Positions 35,838-43,758 of a DNA stretch of 64,000 nucleotides are shown in pieces (positions within the stretch are counted from its first letter, which is position 1; each line of letters begins with the position of its first letter). The position numbers and the translations under genes are program-made. Where the stretch lies: positions 1 through 64,000 of the forward strand of contig JACQVA010000069.1 in the NCBI GenBank assembly GCA_016210005.1, read 5' to 3'. Below the pieces are notes generated by a model that did not search any database, was not told where the DNA came from, and worked only from the letters and a program-made list of their open reading frames with translations. This stretch comes from Deltaproteobacteria bacterium (GTDB lineage Bacteria; Desulfobacterota; Binatia; HRBIN30; JACQVA1).

Positions 35838-37638
35838 GAGAAGGATGTACTACCCGCACTTTGCCGGCGGGCACGTTGGTTAGCGTGGTCTCTTTACCAT
35901 CGGCCCACTTGACGTGCACCTCCTCGGCCGCTTCGCTCCGGCCGAGTCCGAAGATCATCTCGGCGGCGTGCATGCCGAGGAAGGTCACGTCGGCCCCCCA
36001 CCAGCGATACTGGCGCCGGCCGTTAACGACCACCTCCACCTTTGCGCCGAAGCACTCCGATGGGCGTCCTTTCAGCGTGACGGTCAGTCCGCGGTTGGCG
36101 GTCTCTGTCTCGTTATGGAGCAGCATTGGCTGGCCGCGGTTGATGGCGACGGCGAGGTCGACCTTGCCGTCGTCGTCGTAGTCCGCCGCGGCGAGGCCAC
36201 GGGCATCGTGCGACGCGGCGAGCGTTTCGCCCGCTGTTGCCGCGACGTTGTGAAACTGCTTGCCGTCGTTCCAGAAGACAAACATCGGCTCGGCGATCAG
36301 CTGCTGCGGGTTCTCCTTGTGCTCCAGCGTGCTGCCGTTGGCAACCACCACGTCGATCCAACCATCGAGGTCGAGGTCCATCAGGCCGCTGCCCCAGCCC
36401 ACCGTCTCGATGGAAATCTCGCCGAGCCCGTACTGCCGGGTCTTGTCACGATACTCCAGATCGCCGCCCGAGGTGATGATGCTCTGATAAAAGGCGTTTT
36501 CCTGCGCGACCCAGTGGGTCAGGAACATGTCCGGCAGACCATCGGCCTTGCCGCCCATCTCGTTGATCTCGCCGACCGACAAACCCATTGAGGCGCGTGG
36601 ATCGGCGGTGCCGGTCATCGTCGAGAGGTCGGCGAAGGCAACCAGGTCCTTGCCGCCCATGTCGCCGATCATGTTGCGAAAGAGCTTGTTCTCGGAGACG
36701 TCGTTGTTGACGTAGAGATCAAGCCAGCCGTCGCCATCGAGGTCGACGAAGGAGGCATTGAGACTGCGGCCTTCCGGGCTGGTCACACCGAGTTTTTCCG
36801 CGACGTCTTCGAACGTGCCGTCGCCGCGGTTACGGTAGAGGCGATTGGGCACGGGATCAAACGAATTGGGATTGAGCGTGAACGGCACCGCGTAGTTGCC
36901 GCCGCCGCGCGGTAGCGTGACCTCGGGGCCGATGCCGGTGTCGTCGTAGCGGACATAGTTGCAGACGTAGAGGTCGAGGTGGCCGTCGCGATCGAAATCA
37001 CCCCACGCCGCGCCCGCCGACCACAGCGGATCGGCGACGCCGGCCTTCTCGGCAACCTGTTCAAAGGTGCCGTCGCCGCGGTTGTGGAAGAGCCGGTTCG
37101 GGCCGTAGTTGGTCACGTGCAGATCGAGGCGGCCGTCGGCGTCGTAGTCGGCGAAGGTAGCGCCCATTCCGAAACCGTCCGGATCACCCACGCCGGCCGC
37201 ATCGGTCACGTCGGTGAAGCGATCGCCGTCGTTGCGGTAGAGATGATTGGTGGCGGTGGGATCGGGCGGGCCGTGCAATGGCCCGGGGAAGTTGACGACG
37301 TAGAGATCCCAGTCGCCGTCGCCGTCGTAATCGCCCCAGGCGATGCCCGAGCCGGTGTCTTCCGGCAACGTTCGGCCGCGCTGCCCCGATCCGTGTTGCA
37401 TGACCACGCCCATCGCCTGCGCAACCTCGTGAAACTTGATCGGCGGCGCCGCGCTGGTACCGCTGCCCTTGAACTGGGCGGTGACGCCCGCGGTGGGGTC
37501 AGCCAGGTCGGTCTTGCGCCGCGCCTCCACCCAGAGCGCGAACAGCGTCAGGCCGGCGGTTCCGAGGACCGTAAACCAGACAGCAAGCCATACCTTACCT
37601 TTGCGCGAGAGCCCTTTGCCGGCCCGAAACCAACTCAT
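35809..37638 (-). CDS. CRTAC1-type FG-GAP/ASPIC-UnbV protein
   Basis: A 609-residue exported protein. An N-terminal hydrophobic helix at about 16-38 (VWLAVWFTVLGTAGLTLFAL) serves as signal anchor. Seven or more FG-GAP blades follow, with loops such as DYDGDGDWDLYVVN, DFDRDGHLDLYVCN and DLDLDGWIDVVVAN. An ASPIC/UnbV domain (about 515-590: RPSECFGAKVEVVVNGRRQYRW) closes it. Such proteins are annotated CRTAC1 family; their function is not established and they are thought to bind partners on the cell surface. The ATG at 37638 lies 16 bases after the cytochrome stop. Confidence 0.85.
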   Translation of the reverse strand: MSWFRAGKGLSRKGKVWLAVWFTVLGTAGLTLFALWVEARRKTDLADPTAGVTAQFKGSGTSAAPPIKFHEVAQAMGVVMQHGSGQRGRTLPEDTGSGIAWGDYDGDGDWDLYVVNFPGPLHGPPDPTATNHLYRNDGDRFTDVTDAAGVGDPDGFGMGATFADYDADGRLDLHVTNYGPNRLFHNRGDGTFEQVAEKAGVADPLWSAGAAWGDFDRDGHLDLYVCNYVRYDDTGIGPEVTLPRGGGNYAVPFTLNPNSFDPVPNRLYRNRGDGTFEDVAEKLGVTSPEGRSLNASFVDLDGDGWLDLYVNNDVSENKLFRNMIGDMGGKDLVAFADLSTMTGTADPRASMGLSVGEINEMGGKADGLPDMFLTHWVAQENAFYQSIITSGGDLEYRDKTRQYGLGEISIETVGWGSGLMDLDLDGWIDVVVANGSTLEHKENPQQLIAEPMFVFWNDGKQFHNVAATAGETLAASHDARGLAAADYDDDGKVDLAVAINRGQPMLLHNETETANRGLTVTLKGRPSECFGAKVEVVVNGRRQYRWWGADVTFLGMHAAEMIFGLGRSEAAEEVHVKWADGKETTLTNVPAGKVRVVHPSPSSPGRGQG

Positions 37639-37654
37639 CAGTGCCGCATTTCCC

Positions 37655-39793
37655 TCACCGCGGTTCCAGCATGGCCATCGGGGTGCCGTCAATCAGGGCG
37701 ATGCGCTTCTCGGTGGAATCCTGCGGCACCGTGAACTGGTAGACCCCGCTGTCCTTCTCCATCGTGGGCACCACCAAGTCGAGGAACTGCTGGCGGTAGC
37801 GGCGGAAGTTGAGATCGGCCTTGACGGTGATGGGCCCGGCCGTGCCCGCCGGCACGCGAAACTTGTACACCTGGTTGTCGGAGTAGCGCGGGAAGATCAC
37901 GCGCGCGCCCTTGCCGCCGGCCGACATCCAGAGTTCGTGCTTCAGTAGCGGCACGCCCTCGCGGTTCATCGGCAGGCCTTCGAGCACCATCGTGCCCTGA
38001 TCACGCGGATTGCCGATTTCATGCAGCTTACCCGGCTCGTCGGTGATCCAGCGCGTCGCAGGGTCGATGGCGCCCCACTCGGCGAGAACATTCCCGACGC
38101 CGTCGAAGACGCGCAGATGCACCCACACCCGCATGAAGTCGAGCGGGCCGGTGATGAGATTGTGGCCGGCCTTGCGGTTCATGACGATGGCGCGCAGCAC
38201 GACTTCCTCGCCGGTCTTGATCTGCTCCGGCCCCAGCAGTTCGATCGACCCGACCGGCCCTTCCGGCCAGACGTGGGCGATCTCCGGGATCACCGTCTTG
38301 CCCTCGATCCACTCGCGGGTGAGCTGCACCTGCTTTTCCCAGTTCGGCAGCTTCATCACCGCGGGCATGAACATGTTGGTACCGATCATACCGTGGTGGC
38401 GGTGGGCGCCGTCGGCGGCGGCGCGGCGCTGGTCGCCGGCTTCACCCCGCCCGGGATCGCCGGAATTGTGCACCAAGCGCATGTGGCAATCGCGGCAGGC
38501 AAGGTCCTTTTGCGCATCGGTCTCGACGTGCCAGCTGCTCTTGCGCCACTCGTCGAACTGGTTCTGGCTGGGCGCCAGGCCGAAGCGGTTGAGCGCCTCG
38601 GGAATGAACTGCTTGTGACACGCGCCGCAGAACTCCGGCGTACGCATCAGGTTGCGGTCGTAGTCGGCGAGGTGCTGGTGCGGATAGGCGCGAATCAGGA
38701 AATCCGACACCGCCTTCTTCCAGCCCTTGGTCGACTCCCAGAGGTACTTGGTCGGCGGCGTCAGCACGTAGTCGGCGTTGCCGCGCTGGTCGACCTTTGA
38801 GATGGAGTGGCACACCGCGCACGAACTGCCCTCCTGCATGCCGGGGGCGGCGAGATCGAGGTTGTGAATGTCCTTGGCGCCCGCGAACAGGGAGATCGGA
38901 TCGTGACAGCCGGCGCAGTAACGGGTCTCGGCCGGCTCGCGGTCGGTGGCAAACAGCTTCTGCGCCGCCTGAAATGGCGGGTTCGCCGCCGAGAAGCGGT
39001 GCGCGCTCGGCTGCCACTCGGCCAGGATCTGCTCATGACAACCGGCGCTGCCACACGATTCGGAGTGCGCGAGAACGTCCGGGTTGATCAGCTTCAAGTT
39101 GTCGGTGCGCGCGTAAGTGGGTGCGAACGGGTTGCCGCGATACTCGTCGAACTGCTCGATGAACTTCGACAGGCCGTAACCCTGCGGCACCGGCATCTCG
39201 ATCTGGTGCGCGGGCCAGAACGGCGCAACGGCGACAACCGCGACGGCGGCGAGTCCCACCCAGGCCACTTCCCAGCGCACGAATCGGCGCACCGCCGGCG
39301 CGAACTCGGGCGTGCGCGTGCTGCCGGCACGCCGGCGCGTGTAGGCCAGCACCAGGTGAACGGCCACGAGCACAAACGCGACGATGCCGGTGACCAGATG
39401 GATCAGGTCCCAGACCGGCGAGCGCTTCGGTCCAAACGCTGCTTCCCAGGTGAGCACCACGCCGCTGACCGAGCACAGGATCACCAGCGCCCCCAGCACA
39501 TAGCCGAGCATCATGACCACCGTGACCGTTTGCCGGTACCAGACCAGGAAGTGCCGCACCTGGTAGTAGGCGTACGGAATCAGCACTACCAAGCCGGCAG
39601 CGGTGTGGAGCAGCACCTGGAACTGCGAGGCCGCTGAGAACGGCGCCAGATAAATCCACAGGCCGGTGATCGACTCGATCAGCAAGAACGCCGTGACGAA
39701 TACGGCGAGCCGTGACGTCCAGCCTTCGGTGGCGAGATCTTGCGTGCGAAGACCGCTGCTCTTTTCCCCGTTCCCCTGCGGCCGTTCGTCCAT
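37655..39793 (-). CDS. Cytochrome b - penta-heme cytochrome c fusion
   Basis: A 712-residue membrane cytochrome. Residues 25-195 hold about five helices with histidines at 63, 81, 132 and 146; the H132-x13-H146 spacing is that of b-type cytochromes, so two haem b are plausible. The exported part carries five haem c motifs: CGSAGCH (CX4CH, 247-253), CAGCH (293), CAVCH (325), CGACH and CRDCH (about 380 and 425). An EWQPSAH-type segment follows the first, as in multi-haem c proteins. The C-terminal 250 residues form a beta-rich domain. I infer a quinol-oxidising membrane module passing electrons to periplasmic haems. It lies between two CRTAC1 genes, with gaps of 16 and 25 bases. Confidence 0.85.
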   Translation of the reverse strand: MDERPQGNGEKSSGLRTQDLATEGWTSRLAVFVTAFLLIESITGLWIYLAPFSAASQFQVLLHTAAGLVVLIPYAYYQVRHFLVWYRQTVTVVMMLGYVLGALVILCSVSGVVLTWEAAFGPKRSPVWDLIHLVTGIVAFVLVAVHLVLAYTRRRAGSTRTPEFAPAVRRFVRWEVAWVGLAAVAVVAVAPFWPAHQIEMPVPQGYGLSKFIEQFDEYRGNPFAPTYARTDNLKLINPDVLAHSESCGSAGCHEQILAEWQPSAHRFSAANPPFQAAQKLFATDREPAETRYCAGCHDPISLFAGAKDIHNLDLAAPGMQEGSSCAVCHSISKVDQRGNADYVLTPPTKYLWESTKGWKKAVSDFLIRAYPHQHLADYDRNLMRTPEFCGACHKQFIPEALNRFGLAPSQNQFDEWRKSSWHVETDAQKDLACRDCHMRLVHNSGDPGRGEAGDQRRAAADGAHRHHGMIGTNMFMPAVMKLPNWEKQVQLTREWIEGKTVIPEIAHVWPEGPVGSIELLGPEQIKTGEEVVLRAIVMNRKAGHNLITGPLDFMRVWVHLRVFDGVGNVLAEWGAIDPATRWITDEPGKLHEIGNPRDQGTMVLEGLPMNREGVPLLKHELWMSAGGKGARVIFPRYSDNQVYKFRVPAGTAGPITVKADLNFRRYRQQFLDLVVPTMEKDSGVYQFTVPQDSTEKRIALIDGTPMAMLEPR

Positions 39794-39818
39794 CGTTGCC
39801 TCCGTGACGTCCTCCCGA

Positions 39819-41672
39819 TCACTTCCGCTTGCGTACCTTCTTCGCCGGCTTAGCCTTCTGCGCCTTCGCCGGTTTCGGCGGCTGCGAGACCTTGGCTGCC
39901 GGGGCTGGCGCGCCGGCGGCCTTCTGCGCCGCCGGGCGGACCTTCTCCTCGGCCTTTGGCTCCGCCGACTCCTCGATCACGGTCAGGGTGGCAGCGCGGG
40001 CAGTGTGTACCGAGCGCTGCTTTGACGGCCAGATCACGTCGACATTCGCCTCGTTGATGCCGGGCTTAAGGCCGACGTGAATGGTCGGGTCGCTACTGCT
40101 CAGGTAGGCCGGGGTGTAGCGCACCTCGGTGTTCAGCGTGCGGTCGCCCAGCCGGATGGCGACTTTGGCACCGATGGCGTCGGTATTCGGCGCCTTGCCC
40201 TTCAACCGGATCTTCAGCCAGCGGTCGTTGCGCGGCAGGTCGTTGCGCAGCAGCTCGGCATGTTGGCCGGAGTTGGACATGAGGATGTCGATGTCGCCGT
40301 CGTTGTCGAAGTCGGCAAACGCGCCGCCGCGACCGACGCGCTTCCTGCGCATGACCTCGCCGCACTCGTCGATCATGTTCTTGAAGCGGCCGTCAGCATT
40401 GCCAAGAAAGAGCATGCGCTGCTGCGGGTAGGTGATGCTCTGCGAGAAGCCTTCGACGTAATCGACCACGTGGCCGTTGGCGACGAAGCAGTCGAGGTTG
40501 CCGTCGTGGTTGAAGTCCTCGAAGCGGGTCGCCCAGCCCACGTGGCGGTAATTGTCCTGGTCGAGACCGAGCGTGCGCGTGGTGTCTTCGAAGCTCATGC
40601 GGCCCTTGTTCTGATAGAGGTTGTTGAACTCGAAGATCATGTTGGTGACGTAGAGGTCTTGCAGGCCGTCGCCGTTCACGTCGGCAACATCGACGCCCAT
40701 CGCGGCGGTCTCGACGCCGTCGGGATCGTAGGCGACGCCCGCTTCCGTACCAACCTCGGTGAACTTGCCGCCGTCGTTGCGGAACAAGAAGTTGGGCGAG
40801 GCGTCGTTGGCGACAAAGACATCCTGGTCGCCGTCGTTGTCGAAGTCGGAGGCGACCACGTTCAGGCCCTTGCCGCCCTCGGCCGCAGCGCCGGCTTCTT
40901 TGGTCACATCGGCAAAGGTGCCGTTGCCGTTGTTGCGGTAGAGCGAGTGGGCCTCCGCTTGGTAGTCGCGGGGACCGGGGAAGAAACGGAATCCGGTTTT
41001 CTGTGACAACGAGGAGGCGTGGACGCCGCTCATGGCGGGCTTGAACTTGACGTAGGTGCTCACGTACAGGTCGAGGTCGCCGTCGCCGTCGTAGTCAAAG
41101 AACGCTGCGCCGGCGTGCCAGCGATCGCCGCCGCCAACGCCGGCGCGGTCGGTCACGTCCTCGAAGGCGAGGTTGCCGCGATTGCGGTACAAGCGATTGG
41201 GGCCGTAATTCGTAATGAAGAGATCGACGAAGCCGTCGCCGTCGAAATCGGTGCAGGTGACGCCCTGACCGTACGACGGCTGGGCGAGACCGGCCGCTTT
41301 CGTGACGTCTTCGAACTTGCCGTTCTTCAGGTTGCGATACAGCGCATGCGTCGTGAACTTGTCCGCGCGCGGCTTGCCGTCGGCGTCGAAAAAGGTGCCG
41401 TTGACCAGGAAGGCATCGAGCCAGCCGTCGTTGTCGAAGTCGCACAGCGCGGCGCCACTGCCGGTGGTCATCAGCACGTTCTCCAGCTTGTCGGCGCCGA
41501 AGTTGTGCTTGAAGCGAATGCCGGCGGCTTCGGCCACGTCGGTGAACTGCGGTGGGGTGGGGGACTCGGCAAAGGCGGGCGTGGCGAACGCGACGGCAAT
41601 CGCGAGGCCTATCACGGCGAGGGCGGCAGCAGTGCCCCCTGACCTGAAACTCGCCCGCTGTGTCCCCGCCAT
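39819..41672 (-). CDS. CRTAC1-type FG-GAP/ASPIC-UnbV protein with basic tail
   Basis: A 617-residue secreted protein. The signal peptide ends AFATPAFA-ESP. FG-GAP blades run through about 60-440 (DFDNDGWLDAFLVN, DYDGDGDLDLYVST, DFDNDGDQDVFVAN). An ASPIC/UnbV domain covers about 475-560. The C-terminal 50 residues are Lys/Ala/Pro-rich (KAQKAKPAKKVRKRK), perhaps binding an acidic polymer or membrane. The ATG at 41672 was chosen because the longer frame runs through palindromic repeats. It precedes the cytochrome b/c gene by 25 bases. Confidence 0.85.
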   Translation of the reverse strand: MAGTQRASFRSGGTAAALAVIGLAIAVAFATPAFAESPTPPQFTDVAEAAGIRFKHNFGADKLENVLMTTGSGAALCDFDNDGWLDAFLVNGTFFDADGKPRADKFTTHALYRNLKNGKFEDVTKAAGLAQPSYGQGVTCTDFDGDGFVDLFITNYGPNRLYRNRGNLAFEDVTDRAGVGGGDRWHAGAAFFDYDGDGDLDLYVSTYVKFKPAMSGVHASSLSQKTGFRFFPGPRDYQAEAHSLYRNNGNGTFADVTKEAGAAAEGGKGLNVVASDFDNDGDQDVFVANDASPNFLFRNDGGKFTEVGTEAGVAYDPDGVETAAMGVDVADVNGDGLQDLYVTNMIFEFNNLYQNKGRMSFEDTTRTLGLDQDNYRHVGWATRFEDFNHDGNLDCFVANGHVVDYVEGFSQSITYPQQRMLFLGNADGRFKNMIDECGEVMRRKRVGRGGAFADFDNDGDIDILMSNSGQHAELLRNDLPRNDRWLKIRLKGKAPNTDAIGAKVAIRLGDRTLNTEVRYTPAYLSSSDPTIHVGLKPGINEANVDVIWPSKQRSVHTARAATLTVIEESAEPKAEEKVRPAAQKAAGAPAPAAKVSQPPKPAKAQKAKPAKKVRKRK

Positions 41673-41702
41673 CGTCCTACCCGGATCGCTTGGCGTGGCG
41701 CT

Positions 41703-41747
41703 CCCTCTCCCCGCATGTTTTTGCGGGGAGAGGGCTGGGGTGAGGGG
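41703..41747 (+). repeat. Palindromic GC-rich repeat, copy A2
   Basis: A perfect 13-bp stem (41703-41715 with 41722-41734) with a TGTTTT loop, followed by the GGGGTGAGGGG tail. It forms a facing pair with copy B2 about 50 bases on. Confidence 0.8.
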
Positions 41748-41796
41748 TTCATCGTTCGACCTCTTCGCATCCTTCGTGCTGCCAGAAACGCACGAG

Positions 41797-41841
41797 CCCC
41801 TCACCCCGACCCTCTTCCCGCGAAATGATGCGAGGAGAGGG
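41797..41841 (-). repeat. Palindromic GC-rich repeat, copy B2
   Basis: Inverted copy: CCCCTCACCCCGACC tail, then an imperfect stem (CCCTCTTCC / GGAGAGGG) with a longer loop. It shares the layout of copy B1. Confidence 0.7.
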
Positions 41842-41874
41842 AGCCGTTGCTGTGATCCCATCACCAGCGCTCGC

Positions 41875-43077
41875 CTACTGGCCGTAGTATACCAACGTGA
41901 GGAAAATCTCATGATCATCCTTACCCATCGAGCGATTGACGTCGGCGCGATAGTCCAGCATGGCGGACACCTGCGTGAGAATGGAGTAGCCAATCTCGAA
42001 GATGCCCGCCGTGTCGTCGGAGTTCGAGGTGCCAAGATCGCGGATGACCGACTCGAATTGGACCGCGAAACGGAGATCCTGGTGCATCGGGACGATCCAG
42101 TCGGCCCACGCCAGGCCGCCGAATACCTCCGCGGTCTCACCGCCGGTGATGCCGACCAGACGGCCGTCGCCTTGGAAGCCGTCCTGGCCGAAGGTCATTT
42201 GTGTTCCCATCATCAAGTACGTGCCGTACTTGTACAGCTGATCGGCGCCGAGGCGCCAGCGCGAGATGGAACGGTCGTCCATCACCTTCACCGCCCGCAC
42301 GGTCGGCAGATCGCCGTAAAGGAACGAGAGGCCATATTGCAGGTCCCAGTAAGTCGGCGTGCCGAAGCGGCCGGTGAGCAGATACGTGCGATCCTCGGCG
42401 CCGCCGAACCAGTCGGGGGAGTGCACCGCCTCGCCGGACCCGATGGTGGCGGCAACCTCCCAGTCGTATTCAGCCGCGGGACCTTTGAGGCTGACGCCCC
42501 AGTCCCACTTGAGCCCCAAGTCGGTGCCCTCGAGCGGCAGCAGGAAGCGCTGGCGCGGCGCCATCACCGGGTTCATGCCGTAGGGAATCACGAACTCGCC
42601 GACCCGCAGCGTGAAGCGGTCCATCCCTTCCGGGTTGAAGCGGAACCAGAAATCCTGCGGCGCGAACTTGATCGGCTCCAGGCCGGTGCCGTCCTCCATG
42701 CGGTCGTAGACCAGCCGCGGATGCAGATCCATCGCGGTCAACGGGAACCAATCGGGCAGCGCCTGGCGATTGATCCACGACTGCGCGTTGAACGTCTGGA
42801 CATAATCCGCGCCGATGTAGTTGCCCGGCGGCCGGGGCGAAAGCTCGAAGTGGTCCTTCGTCATGTCGCCCGGCGGCACGCCCCGCGTACCCTTGGGGGA
42901 GTAAAAGGCCGAGAAGACGGCTTCCTTGTAGAAGAAGGATCGGCCGGGGCTTTCGTCCTCGTCGTGCGTTTCGGCGGCGATGGGCAGCGCTGGCAAGAGC
43001 ACCACCGTCAGGGCTACCACCCCCACGCGTAACCATAAACCCTTTGTGCGCGATGGCTTACCTAAGACGAGATCCAC
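41875..43077 (-). CDS. Outer-membrane porin-like beta-barrel protein
   Basis: A 400-residue exported protein. A signal peptide ends near residue 35 (LPALPIAAE). The rest is a series of alternating amphipathic strands (YDWEVAATIGSG, YWDLQYGLSFLYG, LRFAVQFESVIRDLG, HEIFLTLVYYGQ), typical of an outer-membrane barrel. It is not a match I can name. The GTG start at 43077 was chosen because GGAGGA lies just upstream; the longer frame starts without support. It is the first gene of cluster A, with a CRTAC1 protein and the cytochrome following. The arrangement recalls porin-cytochrome conduits, in which a barrel houses multi-haem cytochromes, but this is inference. Confidence 0.65.
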   Translation of the reverse strand: MDLVLGKPSRTKGLWLRVGVVALTVVLLPALPIAAETHDEDESPGRSFFYKEAVFSAFYSPKGTRGVPPGDMTKDHFELSPRPPGNYIGADYVQTFNAQSWINRQALPDWFPLTAMDLHPRLVYDRMEDGTGLEPIKFAPQDFWFRFNPEGMDRFTLRVGEFVIPYGMNPVMAPRQRFLLPLEGTDLGLKWDWGVSLKGPAAEYDWEVAATIGSGEAVHSPDWFGGAEDRTYLLTGRFGTPTYWDLQYGLSFLYGDLPTVRAVKVMDDRSISRWRLGADQLYKYGTYLMMGTQMTFGQDGFQGDGRLVGITGGETAEVFGGLAWADWIVPMHQDLRFAVQFESVIRDLGTSNSDDTAGIFEIGYSILTQVSAMLDYRADVNRSMGKDDHEIFLTLVYYGQ

Positions 43078-43316
43078 CCCTTCCTCCTCCTGCTCCCGGG
43101 TAGAGCACCGACTTGCATAACATCCGGAGCCACAGGAAGCACGGCTCAAGCCTGACCGCGGTCACTCTATGGGCTGACCGCTGCCGATTCGGCCGGGGGA
43201 CAAACGGTGCCGCCGGGGCTTGGGGCCAACAACGAACGAGGCTGCGGCCTTGCTTCCCATAGCCTGCGATTGTGCCCATACTCGGTCGCGCGGGCCGGCC
43301 GGGCGGCGCCAGCACG

Positions 43317-43754
43317 ATGGCAGCAGAGCAGAGCAAGATCGCACGAACGGCGCTGGAGCCGTGGCAGCAGCCGCGGCCGTTTCCGGGCGTGCGCGCCGTT
43401 CGCATAGCGTTGCGCACGGCCCACCTGCTGGCCTTCGGGGCGTTGTATGGCGGCCACATCTATGACGTGGCGCCGCAACGGCTGAGCGCGGCACTCTGGG
43501 CCACGGTGGCCACCGGCGCAGCCCTGATGGCCGTGGAGATGTACCGCTCGCCACTGTGGCTGATGCAGGTGCGGGGCCTGGCCGCGATGGCCAAGATCGT
43601 GATCGTCGCAGCCGTGGCAGTCAACTGGGAGCTGCGGGTGGCGCTGCTGAGCGCGGCCGTAATTATCGGCGGCATATCGTCACATATGCCCGGCCGCCTT
43701 CGCTATTACTCGATCGCCCACGGCCGGGTCGTCGGCAGCCAGGAGGCGGGGTGA
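43317..43754 (+). CDS. Small polytopic membrane protein
   Basis: A 145-residue protein with about four hydrophobic segments (RTAHLLAFGALYGGHIYDV, LWATVATGAALMAVEMY, MAKIVIVAAVAVNW, VALLSAAVIIGGISSH). It is the only plus-strand gene between the two redox clusters and is divergent from the porin-like gene. The second His and the conserved-looking YGGHIYD recall small membrane haem or copper proteins, but no family is recognised. The 3' end lies 4 bases from the convergent membrane protein gene. Start at the ATG 43317; a GTG at 43272 is an alternative. Confidence 0.6.
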   Translation: MAAEQSKIARTALEPWQQPRPFPGVRAVRIALRTAHLLAFGALYGGHIYDVAPQRLSAALWATVATGAALMAVEMYRSPLWLMQVRGLAAMAKIVIVAAVAVNWELRVALLSAAVIIGGISSHMPGRLRYYSIAHGRVVGSQEAG

Positions 43755-43758
43755 AGGT

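Noticed and set aside
41673-42140. N-terminal extension of the CRTAC1 protein (frame open to 42140)
   Set aside because: It runs through the facing repeat pair and into the porin-like gene. The start at 41672 gives a clean signal peptide.
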